Origin: Terramyces sp. JEL0728
Lineage: Eukaryota > Chytridiomycota > Chytridiomycetes > Rhizophydiales > Terramycetaceae
Direction: 5' to 3'
DNA: 61,967 nucleotides
NCBI GenBank assembly: GCA_027603945.1
Contig: JADIIU010000081.1
Coordinates: 1 to 61,967, forward strand
This document shows positions 35,131 through 46,824 of the stretch, one piece after another; within the stretch, counting starts at the first letter, position 1; every line of letters begins with the position of its first letter. Under the pieces are notes generated by a model. The model did no database searches. It was given only the letters and a program-made list of their open reading frames with translations, and had not been told where the DNA came from. The translations under genes and the position numbers were made by a program.

Positions 35131-35930
35131 ATGAAGTATCTTTCCTACGACGCAATTGAATCAATCAATAATCAGCTTTCATATATCGACAACGGAGATA
35201 CAAGGATATTCGGCCGAATGGAAGTTTATTCCTGTAAGGCGGTTTTAATACAGGCAAATCCACGACACAAGATAGAAAGTTAAAACACCATATTGACAGT
35301 AAATACGAACAGGAAATGGACTTTGATGTTATCCTGTCGCCTAAATCACCATGTAACTTACTTTAAATCAGACGGACCGCTATCTCAAACAACTTCCAGA
35401 AAGACTTTGTTTTACTTGCTGTCGACACTAAACGCTGTTTATCCAGACTATGACTTTAGCGATACGAAACCGGAACTTTTTACGAAAATACCGACCGCTG
35501 GACTTGTTATTAATCAAGTAAAGAATCTGTTCTTTGTACATTTTGGAAATAGTCAGCCTGTTGCAGATTCGATATGGGAAAGTGTCGATCAAGTCATGAA
35601 TATCAAAGTAAGATCAACTAACGGCAGGATTGCGATATTTATGCCTTTGCGCCGGGAAGGGATGTGGAGCCCGATGCTGAAGAGGGGAATCTCTGGAGGT
35701 GAGCTATACTAACTCTAGTTTCTACTACTTTTTCTACAACAAGCAGGAAAGGAGGATATTATTCTTTACCGCGAGAGCCGTCAGGTACAATCTATTAACG
35801 CAGTGTGTTGGCACCGCTTCAACCAGAAGAGACTAGTGAAATGATGTACGACTCTGTATCAGAGGAGGAAGACTTATTTTCCAAATCTCTATCTTACGAG
35901 CAGTACACAATGCAACAAATGGACATATAA
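35131..35930 (+). CDS. MAF1: MAF1, repressor of RNA polymerase III
   Basis: Six exons: 35131-35233, 35254-35352, 35372-35607, 35628-35698, 35719-35784, 35804-35930 (233 aa). All five introns are 19-20 nt. After splicing the MAF1 boxes appear: MKYLSYDAIESINNQLS, GRMEVYSCK, SRKTLFYLLSTLNAVYPDYDFSD, IWESVDQVMNIKDCDIYAF and GNLWSFYYFFYNKQERRILFF. The acidic tail (SVSEEEDLF) is typical. MAF1 is a nutrient-regulated (TOR/PKA) repressor acting on Pol III in the nucleus. It is convergent with the lysyl-tRNA synthetase, 33 bp apart. Confidence 0.93.
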
Positions 35931-35963
35931 TTCACGCAATATAATCTTTTTTTCAAAAGTTTA

Positions 35964-37733
35964 TTAAACGGCTTCTCTTGCAGATTGTTGATCGCTTGTT
36001 TCTGGCTTCATTGCAGGCTAATGTTAGTAAAAAACTCACGAATAACAAAACTTCCTTGATGTTGTTGGAATCTGTCAAGAACATGGTTAATCTATCAATT
36101 CCAAGACCCCATCCAGCAGTTGGCGGCAAGCCATATTCAAGAGAATTACAGAAAGTTTCGTCAATAAGTTGAGCTTCGTCGTCTCCCATAGCCTTATCTC
36201 CAGCTTGTTGTTCAAACCTTTCCCTTTGTTCAAATGGATCGTTCAATTCTGTGTATGAATTGCAGACCTCCTTGGTAGCAACAAAGCATTCGAAACGTTC
36301 ACACAATCCAGGCTGGGATCTGTGTCCTTTTGCTAATGGCGACATCATCTTTGGATGTTCAGTGATAAAAGTAGGAGAAATACACTGGTTTTCAATGAAA
36401 TCACCAACCAGTTTGTCCAATAAACGAGCATTAGTCCTTGGAGCAGAGCAATCGACCTATTGTTATTAACAACTACCTTGTTCTTCTTGCAAAGATCAGA
36501 CAAGAACTGGTTGGCTTCTGGCGATCCAAGAGTGTCGCTTGGAGGGAACTTGCATTTCAACACCCTTTCTAACTCAGGAATCATAGAGACTCTTCTGAAC
36601 GGCGGAGTAAAATCAATATCCATTTCAGGGCCTTCAGGGCCTTGTGGATGATACTTTACTTTGTAAGTGCCAAACAGTGACATTACCAGTCCAGACAAGA
36701 AAGTTTCAGTAACTTCCATAAGATCATAAACATCAGCATATGCCATATAGAATTCGCAAGTGGTGAATTCAGGATTGTGGGTCATATCAATACCTTCGTT
36801 GCGGAATTGTCTTCCAATTTCATAAACACGGTCCAAACCGCCAACAACAAGCATCTTCAAGTACAATTCAGGAGCAACACGCATAAACAAGTCCAACTTG
36901 AGGTCGTTGTGGTGAGTAACAAAAGGCTTTGCAGTTGCACCACCAGCAATCATGTTCATCATAGGAGTTTCGACTTCAAGGAAACCTAGCCCATCCAAAA
37001 ATTTACGGAGATAGTTGACAATCTTTGCCCGGACAACAAACTTGTCGCGGACATTGTTGTTCATGATCAAATCCAAGTATCTCATACGATATCTTAATTC
37101 TTGGTCCTTGAATCCGTAATTAGCTTTAGGAAGAGTGCGCAAACATGGAGTCAACAAAGTAATATCGTGAGGGAAAATCGATAACTCACCCTTCTTTGAC
37201 TTTCCAGGATATCCTCGAACACCAACAATATCGCCACGTTGAAGAATTGAATGAACTTGATTGAAATCTCTTTCCGAATCCTGAGCAGAAGCCATAATTT
37301 GAATTTTGACGCTTTCGCTGTGCAAATCATAGAAAACCAAGCCTTTTCCTTGTGAACGAATGTTGTGCACTCTTCCGGCTACCGTAACTGATTCTTCAAC
37401 ACGCTCCCCGTCTGCTAACGAAGAATACTTTTTAATGTAGTTTGGAATCGAAATGCTGACATGAAATTTGTTTGGATATGGGTTTGGTTCCAAAGTTTCA
37501 CGCATCTTGAGAACAGCCTTGCTTCTGTTTTCAAAGTACTGTCTAGGATCCAAAATCTCTTCTTCTACCTTTTCCTTCTTTACTGGTTGCAGGGCAGCCT
37601 TTTCAGCTTTTTGAGCTTCCTTTTCTCTCAACTTTTGACGCTTCTTGAGTTCGCTAATTGTTAATTCAACGAACCTCTTGGAGATTTTTTCTCCGGTAAC
37701 TGGATCATCATACAACTTTGGTTGGTCTGCCAT
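35964..37733 (-). CDS. KRS1: Cytosolic lysyl-tRNA synthetase (class II)
   Basis: Exons 36477-37733, 36040-36456 and 35964-36017 (575 aa). It has a lysine-rich N-terminal extension ([19 protein letters not shown]), an OB-fold anticodon-binding domain ([20 protein letters not shown]), motif 2 ([22 protein letters not shown]) and motif 3 ([30 protein letters not shown]). The second intron (22 nt, GTGAGT donor) splits LLF|PAMKP. The ATG at 37733 is preferred over an upstream TTG in the same frame. It charges tRNA-Lys in the cytosol. Confidence 0.95.
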
Positions 37734-38007
37734 TTTTGATTTCAAAATTTTTTTTTGGCTGGAGATTTAACTCAGATATGACTCTATCGACAATACCTGG
37801 GCATGATAATGATTTGCGCACTCGCTTTGAACAGGATTGGAATGAGTGAGCATGCTTCTGTGCCAGCTACAGACAAGATTGAATGATGGTTTCGCGCCAT
37901 TGTGACTCAATACTCCACCAGTAGCAGGGTGAACAACTAGAAAGAGTTACGGAAACGAATCTGTATGACTTTTATATTAAAGCGAAATTTTTACTTGGCA
38001 ATCTCAA

Positions 38008-38521
38008 ATGGTTGTAAAAGTTGGAGACACAATTCCGAATGCAACATTAATTCTCTCGTCAAACGCAACCGAAAGGGATGCTTGCGCAATCCCAAAGAAA
38101 ATCAGCTCCAAAGAGCTATTGAAGGGGAAAGTTGTGTTGTTCGGTAATAGTTATTAATGCAGCTGTTCCAGGATGTTTTACCCCGACTTGCCATATTTCT
38201 CACCTGCCACCTTATATCTCTCACTATGAAGAATTTAAAAAGAAGGGTGTGGATGCTATTTATTGCTTGTCTACCAATGATATATTCGTTATGGATGCGT
38301 GGGGGAAATCTGTAGGTGCTGACGACAAAGTAAAGATGGTGGCCGATGGAAATGGTGAATTTGTAAATGCATTAGGCTTGAATTTGGATCTAACTCCGCA
38401 AATGATGGGTGCAACCCGAGCAAAGAGATTTGCTTTGATTGCTCAAGGTGGAGTAATCCAGCATTTGGCAGTTGGGGACGTTGATTTGTCTGGTGCCGAA
38501 GCAATCCTTGCAAAGTTGTAA
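38008..38521 (+). CDS. Peroxiredoxin, Prx5/AHP1 type
   Basis: Exons 38008-38143 and 38163-38521 (164 aa). The peroxidatic cysteine lies in VPGCFTPTCH, the Prx5/AHP1 form of PxxxTxxC, with an additional Cys replacing the usual Ala. Downstream blocks YCLSTNDIFVMDAWGKS and TRAKRFALIAQGGVIQHL also fit. It is a thiol peroxidase for hydroperoxides, cytosolic or organellar; I see no clear targeting sequence. The 19-nt intron splits the segment just before VPG. The 274 bp between it and the divergent lysyl-tRNA synthetase show nothing notable. Confidence 0.92.
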
Positions 38522-38610
38522 TAAATTTCATTGCTTTTGTGTACTCTAGCTCCTACTAGTAATTTGCAATAATAATGCGCAAAACTATTTATTTAACACT
38601 CTAATCTTTG

Positions 38611-40372
38611 TCAAAAATTCATATTGTTCGAAAACGAATAATCAAACTCATTTCCAAGGCCAAACTCTTCTTCATTACCAAGTGGGTTTTCAGTATTCAT
38701 AAGTGGGTTCATGAGCATCATGTCATTCATGAGGGTATTTGAATTATTTGTAGAAAACTGATGTTGGTAATATTCCGGTTGTGTAAAAGGGGAGGCAAAC
38801 GGCGATTTGTTGAAATCCTTGTCGTTCTGTTGTCTAAACTGCTGGGTTAACAAACTGGATTGCTGCTGTAACTTCCATTGTGCATTCAAGTTTTCGTTAG
38901 AGTTTGTCCATGGAATCGGCTTTGGGGGAGCTTTCTGTTTAGCATTCCCCCACTTTTGTTCTTCGTTATGCCAACCTACACTCTTACTAGCAGGTTTATT
39001 TGCAGCCTGCCATTTTTGTGAGTTTTCAATTTTAACAGCACCAGTGTATGAACTCAGATTAGAATCCAGCTTAAACTGGCCCATGTTTGGAGAACTATTC
39101 TTTTGGAAATCTATGTTGGATTTTTGAAGAGTGTCGCTTGGGGCTGATTTTTGAAAATTCAAATTTGAGAATGAATTGTTTGTGTGGTTTCTCTGATAGT
39201 TATCAAATGACGGTTTCTGGAAAGAATTACTGAGAGTTGATTTTTGGAATGAATCACCAGCGTCATTTGAAGATTTTGGAAAGTCGCCGATTGATTTTTG
39301 CTGCATAGAGTTGAGAGGCCATCCTGAAGGGACAGGAGGCTTATCTTGGCTCCAAGAATGCTGTAATGAATTCGCTCCAGAGAACTGAGTTGGTGTAGGA
39401 ACATACATGTACGGAGTAGCAGAATTAGAGTACGGTTGGCCATGATCATTATCAGGCCTTGCTCTTTTTCCAGTAGAAACATATTCTTGTTTCTGCGGGT
39501 AGCTAAGGGATGTATCGTTCGGAGTTGGATAGTCTGGAGAATACAGAGTTTTCTTGTCCATACTTTTTCCAACCGACACAGAATCGTGCTCTGAAAAAGA
39601 ATTCTTTGGCTCTCTCATACTTGTTTTGATTGGAATAGGAGCTGTCGATTTCGATTTCTTTTCAGAATCATCTGCATCCTTTTTAGACTTTCTGTTTCGT
39701 TTTCTAATTACATCAGTCTTCATGCGCAATGGCCGATTGACCTTGTGCAATTTGTAAAACAGCCCGCAAGCGTTGCATAGCGTCCCCCCGTTTTCATCTC
39801 TTCTCCATAGTACCGTCTTTGTGGTATTGCAGTTACCACACACCTTTTGGCTCAAGTCAGGTTCCGCTACTTCTTCATTACCCATTTCTTTATCATAAAT
39901 ATCTACATTTTCTACACTTTCGACAGGTTTGAAAAAATCAGTAAAGTTGGACGGCGAGTACGATTCCGATTTGAATTCGGGTGATTCGTATGAAAATTCT
40001 GTGATTGGAGATTCATTAAAGACAGTCGGGAGAGAATATTTGCTTTGATAAGGAGAAACTGATTCTGAACCGTCCTTTTCCTATTGTTAAAATTTAAACT
40101 ACTTGATTCTTCAAAGTCATGTGAAACAGCCTCCATGAAATGTTTTCAAGTCTGGCCCCGTCCTCCAAAGCATGCTAATATAAGTGAATCGTTACTTTGG
40201 CTTTGGAAAACAGTCTCCATGCATCGTGCGAGTCTGTTCGCTTGCTCTTCACAAGCTCGACGATTGATTGGCGCTCATTGTCCTTTTCTTCTTTGCCTGA
40301 AATTAAACTTTTCAGGAGCGGCTTTCTGCTTTCCAACGAGATATCAGTGGATACAGGCTGGTTTGTATTCAT
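38611..40372 (-). CDS. GATA-type transcription factor with DUF1752 (AreA/NIT2-like)
   Basis: Exons 40196-40372, 40103-40174 and 38611-40080 (572 aa from the ATG at 40372; the frame is open further upstream, so the start is uncertain). Splicing two introns (21 and 22 nt) reconstructs the fungal DUF1752 block [20 protein letters not shown] and [11 protein letters not shown] near residues 52-83. One zinc finger, C-x2-C-x17-C-x2-C at about 164-188, is followed by the basic tail [17 protein letters not shown]. The C-terminal half is Gln/Asn/Ser-rich, a likely activation or condensate-forming region. It probably activates nitrogen-regulated genes through GATA sites. Confidence 0.88.
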
Positions 40373-41185
40373 CGAAATATTAAAAAGTTGAAGTTCAGTA
40401 TTTTCGTTTTGAATTTGATCATAGTCTAAGCCACACAAGTCTGTTACCTCATTTTCACATGAAATATGATATTTTTATAACAAACAAAATGGATTTGAAG
40501 CCAGCGTTGGATAGCGAATTACTTGCAATCGATTTTAAACGCAATTTTATCCGTTCGCTGTTGAATTGAATAGATTCGCCGTTGTGGAGCCATCTATCTG
40601 TTTCAAGTGGTTGGGGACCTTTGTAAGATAGTAATTTTCCCATATGAAAGTGGGCATTATTATGGAACATGTTTGTTTTTAGATAAGCTTATAGGCTGAT
40701 GCCAAACAATTGGCGATATCGAAATCAGCAAGTTAAAAATAGCTGGTTTTGAAACATTGAAATTGCTAATTTAACAGTCTCCGCATCTCCAAACGGCAAT
40801 GGTGACACAAGCACTTATCAAGCCGTCGATTGCAGCTATATACAGCACTGCAGGTATCGCAAATCATGGAAATATTCAATTGCATTATGGCTATTTGGCC
40901 TCGCATTGATTTGGCCCTCTGCGAGCTGCAAATACAAGAAATGCTGAATCAACCATAAATATAGGGCAAGTTGGCGAATGACAGCGCGAAATCGCGTCGA
41001 TTGAGCACTTGACTTTGTTGATTCTATAGATAAGCTCTTGTGACTCCTAATCCACCAAAATTTTATCTTACGGGCGAAATTTTTGGTTTTTGTCGGTAAA
41101 TAACTATTCGCATTCATCATGAATAAATTAAAATTAAAATCCCGAGTATTTAAAACGTCGCAAAGATACTAGGGTTAATTTCACC
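40373..41185. other. GATA-factor / carrier intergenic region with one 71-codon ORF
   Basis: About 800 bp. A minus-strand ATG frame at 40455-40670 (MFHNNAHFHMGKLLSYKGPQPLETDRW...) could be an upstream exon or upstream ORF of the GATA gene, but I could not join it in frame. The rest is AT-rich promoter-like sequence; TAGGGTTA occurs near 41170, close to the carrier start. Confidence 0.35.
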
Positions 41186-42183
41186 ATGCAAGTATTTGAA
41201 TCAAATGTCAGTCAGATCACATGCTGCAGATTTTCAAAAAAAATCCAATCTAACAATATGGTAAAGGGGGAAATGGATTCTATCAAGTCTACCATTGCTG
41301 GTGCAGCAGCTGGTATTAGTGCAGTGTTGGCAGGACAACCGTTCGATACTCTCAAGGTCAGATTACAAACCAGCAATCAATACAAAGGATTGGCAGACTG
41401 TTTCAGACAAACTATCGCAAAGGACGGAATTTTTGCGTTATACAGAGGAATGAGTGCGCCATTATTAGGCGTAACTCCCATGTTTGCACTCTCTTTCTGG
41501 TCTTACGATACTGGATGTCGTCTAGTTACTTATGGAAAGCCAAAAGATTATAAATTGACTTTGTTTGACTATTTCTTGGCCGGTGCATTTTCAGCTGTGC
41601 CTACCACTATTATTACCACACCAATGGAAAGAGTAAAGGTAGTATTGCAAACCCAGGATCAAATTGTTGGAGGAAAGAAATACAAAGGTATGGTTGATGC
41701 TACCGCTGGAATGTTTAAAGAAGGCGGCATCGGTGGACTTTACAGAGGTACCATCGCTACTTTGGCTAGAGTAACTAGATTTTCATTTTAGGACGCTCCT
41801 GGATCTGCTGCATATTTCGTTGCTTATGAATACTTTAGGGAACTATTGTCTCCTAAAGATGGATCATTCTCTCTAGGAGCCGTTTTGTTCTCTGGTGGTA
41901 TGGCTGGTGTTGCCATGTGGTCTATTGCAATTGTACTTTTTTCTTATCATAGCCGCCTGATGTTGTCAAATCTAGAATCCAAGCTGCTCCAGTTGGAACA
42001 TATAAAGGATTTACGGACTGTGCCACTAAAATTATAACAGTAGAGGGCCCACAAGCTCTATTCAAAGGTCTTGGTCCAGCATTGCTCCGTGCATTCCCAG
42101 TAACTACTTTTTAACACTAGGCAAATGCAGCTGCTTTCCTTGGACGTGCAGCCTCATTGGAAATCATGCATAAACTATGGTAA
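41186..42183 (+). CDS. CRC1: Mitochondrial carnitine/acylcarnitine carrier-like protein
   Basis: Exons 41186-41770, 41792-41932, 41953-42099, 42121-42183 (311 aa; introns 21, 20, 21 nt). It is a six-helix mitochondrial carrier with three repeats: GQPFDTLKVRLQ, TTPMERVKVVLQ and IPPDVVKSRIQAAPVGTYKGF. The surrounding sequence (APLLGVTPMFALSFWSYDTG; DAPGSAAYFVAYEYF) fits the Crc1/SLC25A20 group, which exchanges acylcarnitine for carnitine across the inner membrane. The second start M at 41258 is equally plausible and would drop 24 residues. Its stop is 29 bp from the convergent MFS gene. Confidence 0.88.
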
Positions 42184-42212
42184 ATATATCATTTTATCAC
42201 AATTATTATATA

Positions 42213-43804
42213 TTATGGAGAATCTGCGATATGAGAGCTATGCTTGTGCTTGGTCGTTGGCACTGCAATTACAATTCCGTCTCCCATTACCTTGACTGTC
42301 ATATCTTCGTCCAGAGAATGCAATTGGTTTACAATTGACCCAACTGACGAAACAAAACTAACAATACTCCGTGCGGGGCTGCCTGCCTCCTCTTCTTTTT
42401 GTTCATAGTAGTACATGACGATTGAGCAGAGAGTTGAAACAATTCCCAGCGAAATAAGGAATGCAAGTGTTGGGATGAAATCATTTGCAGATGAGAAACT
42501 CCTAATGAATGCAATCACCAGAGGGAACCCAAAGAGCGATATGTTTAGCGCAGTAGCGAGCAATCCGTAAGCGGTTGCGATTTGGTCGCTCGCAACTAGA
42601 TAGGGAACACAGGGCCATATGGTAGCCGCAAATAAAGAATAAGCAAGACCTATGATACTCATTCCTATCATAGGTGTCAGGTCAGTGAAGGCCATCAGCG
42701 AAAGAGATGTGCAGAGCAGTAAACCAGAAATAATCATTAAATGGGACCGTTTGCCGTAATAATCTACCGCGATTCCGCAAATTGGAGATCCAACAGCTGA
42801 AATGAAATCAGGGATTGACATTACTAGAGTTAATATCCGATTTACCAAACCCTGCCATTTCAGCATCGTCATGGTACCATTTTTGTTGGAAAACTAAGTC
42901 AGTCAATATTTACAATCTGTACAGATATGGAAAAATGGCACCACAGATCCGTACATTGTTACGGTGACAGCAAATAGAACCCAAAATTGCTTGGAAAATG
43001 ACAAGATCTGCGAAAATTTGAAAGCTTCATCGATTGATAGGATTTCTTCATCGTCGGCAAACTGGACGATATTGTCGATTGACTCTGACAAAGATTCTTG
43101 GTTTTCGAATAGCAATTCACTGGTTTGCTCGTCTTGCTCAAATCCAGAATCTTCAATTTCTGATTCTAACGGTTTGTAATCATTTTCTTTTGGTGCTATT
43201 CTGTGGATCTGGGTTAAAAACAGTCCAGAGATTAAGCCTGCGAACGCGATACCAAGACCTGCCAAAAACGGTGCCAAAATCGAGTATTTTAATGCTAAAT
43301 AAGGGCTGACGTTGTCGTTTAACCCGGTAGCGATTCTTGCAAACGACAGATTTGCTCCTAGAGCGAATGCCAGCCCCTTTCCCCTGAACCATCTCGTTGT
43401 AATTTCTGCCTGGCCCACGTCAAGGCTTTCTGCCCCTAACCCAAAAATTAATCTTCCAACCAGCATGATAATAAAATGCTTTCTTTCTACGCCATAAGCA
43501 AATATTGCCTGGCCGATACAAACTAAACAAGAAAATATTACAATCATTGCATTCGAGCCTATTCTGTCTATGAGCACTCCTCCGATTAAGGGAAGGATAA
43601 TATTTGGTAATGAATACACCGAATAAAGCAAATTGATCTGTGTTTGGTACAAGTTGTAGTCCGTATCCAGCCATTTTCGAAGAGGAACATTTAACGCGGC
43701 GGGCAAATCATAACTAAGTCAAATCTTGGGTACCAATAATAGTTCCCAGCAGTCAGCAAGCCTGTGAACACCAGCACTATTGCCAAGAAGAACTTGCGGT
43801 ACAT
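42213..43804 (-). CDS. MFSD1-like major facilitator transporter, paralogue A
   Basis: Exons 43734-43804, 42914-43713, 42846-42893, 42213-42823 (509 aa). Twelve hydrophobic helices are expected, in two six-helix halves separated by an acidic, Ser-rich loop. Family features: YCYDLPAALNVPL at the first helix-loop, LVGRLIFGLGAESLDVGQAEITTRWFRGKGLAFALG, FHICTDFFQQKW and VMSIPDFISAVGSPICGIAVDYYG. MFSD1 proteins are lysosomal/vacuolar membrane transporters (dipeptides in animals), so a vacuolar role is inferred. Introns are at the same codons and phases as in paralogue B (50769-52879). Confidence 0.85.
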
Positions 43805-43909
43805 TTTAGGCAAATCCACGTTTTCTACTCTTTAAGGATGAATCTCATCGTGGAGATCCTGGACATAATAGGTCAAAAATCGTGTAAAATAGGTTTATAT
43901 TCATATATT

Positions 43910-45832
43910 TTAAAATCCTTTGAATACGCCGTCAAATGGATCACCCCATTTTCCATTAGTTGTATGATGTGTATCTCCAAGTATGTCTTTATAGTCAGTC
44001 TGCACACCTTTAGTCACCTTTTCCATTTCCAAAGTTTCTGGCGATGCATAAGCGGGAATGACCGGCGGGTTAAACCCTCTATGTCCAATCTTTTCCCATG
44101 GAATTTCATGGAACCACTCTTGCTTTTTAATGTCGCCAGCCCCGTGTGCACCTAATCTTCTCCTAGGGTCTACTTCCAGCAAGCCTGCACACACGGTTTT
44201 GATTGGCCCAGTAACTTGCGGAGTCCATTGGATCTTTCCGCTTTGTATGTTTTGATAAATACCTTCCGAATCATCAGCTCTAAATGGGGTTTTTCCAGAA
44301 ATCAGTTCAAAGATCAATACACCCAAGGACCACCAATCAACCGCAAAAGAATAAGGCTTTGAAGCAACAATTTCTGCAGCAATATAGTCTGGTGTACCAC
44401 AGAATGAACTGGTAGTTGTGATTAGTCTCTTGGCAAATCCAAAATCTGCCAATTTAATATGTCCAGTAGAATCTAATAATATATTCTGTGGTTAGCCAAT
44501 TCGTACTTCTGGTTTCAAATCCCGATACACAACCTTCATTGAATGCAGATACTCTAATACCGCGAGCACTTCTACCACGTAAAACTTTGCTTGCGGTTCA
44601 GCAAACATCTAGCATTAATTTAGAAATACTTTGGATCTTCGAAGAAGCGTAAATAAATCTCCGCCGGCAACAAACTCCATCACCATAAATAAATTCGATG
44701 GGCTTTGAAAAGTGTGATACAAATCTACCAATAACGGATGCTTCAATTCAAAAAGGATATTCTTTTCGTTCATGATTTGTCTTTCTTGTTTTAGCCTAAC
44801 CACCTCTTGTTTTTTAATTACTTTAAGGGCAAAGTATCTACCAGTAGAAGTTTTCAAGCGAACTAAAAACACAGTGGCAAACCCTCCCTTTCCAACCCTT
44901 CTAATAACATAGTAGTCATCCAAACATTTAGTGCGTGTTTCTAGTGGAGGAGAGCTAATGTCGAATGCCGAGCTTGCTGGGATGTTTGGGCCATGCCCAT
45001 GAGTAGCTGCTTGTGATAATTTTATGCTGGAAGAGTTTTTGTTTTCGACAGTCTTCTTTTTTTGAATTGACAGGTCTAACGATGATACATGTTGGCCGGA
45101 AGATGGGGTATTGGAACTAATCCCTTTCAATCTTTTACTGAAAGACAATAATCTTGCCTTCAGCGGGTTTGGGTCAAGACCTTTTTGTAAATCCTTGTTT
45201 GATGATTTTGGGCTGTCATTTGGAGTCCCACCGTGAGGAGTTCCAGAAAGTGGACTTCCAGCAGGGCTCTGCTTACCAGTTTTTGATTTTAGCTTGACTG
45301 ATGGCTGCGCGCTAATTTGGATATGCATAGATTTAACTTTTTCGCCTAATCCTTCAGTTTCCTTTTTCGTCCCTAATTCATCGCAGGAATCAGAAAACAT
45401 TACTTCTCCTCCAAGTGTCGAGTTCTTGTAAGATGCTTGAGCTGGGGGGGTTGCAGTCCCAGTTTCTGGTAAATTTGGTAGGTGGGGCAAGGCAGTTATG
45501 CTACTTTTAAACCCTCCAGGTGCTGTATACCCTCTAGATAATGAAGTAATTGCAGGTTTTGAAATTTGGGAGGATGAAGAAGAAGCAGTGAGAACTTGGC
45601 TTCCGTTCCTGGAACTAACACTATTTCTGTGTGTAATTTTTTCCTCTTTGGAATCTAATGCAGTTGTGCTGCTGTTTGCGCCTGTGTAAAACCAATAAAT
45701 ACCTGCCAATTTCTTGTCTCCTTCCTGTTTTAATTTTTCTGTTGCCTCCAATGGTTTACGTGGAAGGTTTGGCGACACCTTGGTTTTCACTTCTATTTTT
45801 GGATTCTGTAGATTATTTGGCAGTTCTATCAT
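43910..45832 (-). CDS. AGC-family serine/threonine kinase, PKA-catalytic-like, long N-terminus
   Basis: Exons 44630-45832, 44507-44608, 43910-44485 (626 aa). The N-terminal ~300 residues are Ser/Pro/Lys-rich and disordered. The catalytic domain has a Gly loop (GKGGFATV), ALKVIKK, YRDLKPENILLD, ADFGFAK and [20 protein letters not shown], and a C-terminal FDGVFKGF that resembles the FxxF end of PKA. The APE motif reads AAE ([11 protein letters not shown]), which is unusual. Both introns are 21 nt. Alternative identity: another AGC branch (RSK/MAST-like); activity probably retained because VAIK, HRD and DFG equivalents are present. Confidence 0.85.
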
Positions 45833-45945
45833 TATCGAAAAGTAAAATTGGCAAACCGCAATTGTGATGAATATCCATGTCAATCAACAATGGCAGTCCC
45901 ATTCACGTTACTTTGAAGTGCAAAAATCCGCCAAGAAATAATTTA

Positions 45946-46764
45946 TTATGATTTCTGCAATTTCCTTAGCAAACCATCTACATCTGATATTCTCCAGTCC
46001 CATTTCAATTTCCAGGTGTAATCGGGCTGTAAATCAAATATCTCGTCCCAGGGAGTAAAGTGAGGAGATGTGAAAGTTACCCCAAATCGCGTTCTGCGAT
46101 CTCTGAGTACAGGAAGCCCAGTGGTATCGTCAGTGACGATAATTTCGATATCAGTTTCTATTATAGTTTCGATTCTAAAATATACACCTTCGTCAGAAGC
46201 AGCCTTTAGCAGCTCCTTTTGTGCATTGTGATTTTCAAAATGTGAATACTCTTCCGGTATATTTAAAGTAAGAAATCCAAGCCAATTCTGGGCTGCGTAT
46301 CCTTCTGGAACGGGAAATGGCCCGTAATATAAATGTGCACCAGTGACAACCACATTTATAGGCTTGGTGATTTGAAATTCTACACTTTGTTTTTTCTGCT
46401 TCAGGGTGTGATAGCCGGCAATAAATTTACTACAAATACCTTTGGTCATATATTGTATTAGGTGGTCGCTGTCTGGAGCAAATTGCGGATTTGAAAGAGC
46501 AGCGAATACTTCCTTGACTGTAGCTGCAACATCCTCCTGGAATTTGTAAGGAAATTCATATGCGTCGTCTTTCAAATGCTTGCTTATACGTTCAGTGGCC
46601 AGCTTCAAGTTTTGTTTGGCTTTGACGGATTCCCAAAAAGTTGGAATTGGTTCGCTGAAATTCACTCCTGAAAGGTTCCACGGATACTCTATTGGCTGCT
46701 GCTGTTTAAAAAACCCGAAAATAAATCGTTTTGTGATATATTGAGAATTCCTTTTCAAGATCAT
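45946..46764 (-). CDS. Probable mitochondrial protein, possibly Mba1/mL45-like
   Basis: Single exon, 272 aa from the ATG at 46764. The N-terminus MILKRNSQYITKRFIFGFFKQ is basic and hydrophobic like a mitochondrial presequence. A central motif VVTGAHLYYGPFPVPEGYAAQNWLGFL and the end WDEIFDLQPDYTWKLKWDWRISDVDGLL suggest a Tim44-like alpha/beta fold as in Mba1/mL45, but the match is weak. It lies between an AGC kinase and MAK21 on the same strand, with short gaps. Treat the function as unknown. Confidence 0.5.
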   Translation of the reverse strand: MILKRNSQYITKRFIFGFFKQQQPIEYPWNLSGVNFSEPIPTFWESVKAKQNLKLATERISKHLKDDAYEFPYKFQEDVAATVKEVFAALSNPQFAPDSDHLIQYMTKGICSKFIAGYHTLKQKKQSVEFQITKPINVVVTGAHLYYGPFPVPEGYAAQNWLGFLTLNIPEEYSHFENHNAQKELLKAASDEGVYFRIETIIETDIEIIVTDDTTGLPVLRDRRTRFGVTFTSPHFTPWDEIFDLQPDYTWKLKWDWRISDVDGLLRKLQKS

Positions 46765-46824
46765 TGAAAAATTATTTTTTTTTGAAACCACTGTCAGACA
46801 AATTAGAAATTCAATGCTCGTTTA

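Noticed and set aside
38807..39127. Cys/Phe-rich plus-strand frame inside the GATA gene
   Set aside because: Antisense of the Gln/Asn/Lys-rich tail of the GATA factor; no start context or conserved motif.
40836..41120. 94-residue minus-strand frame upstream of the carrier gene
   Set aside because: No recognisable motif, and it lies in promoter-like AT-rich sequence between two real genes.
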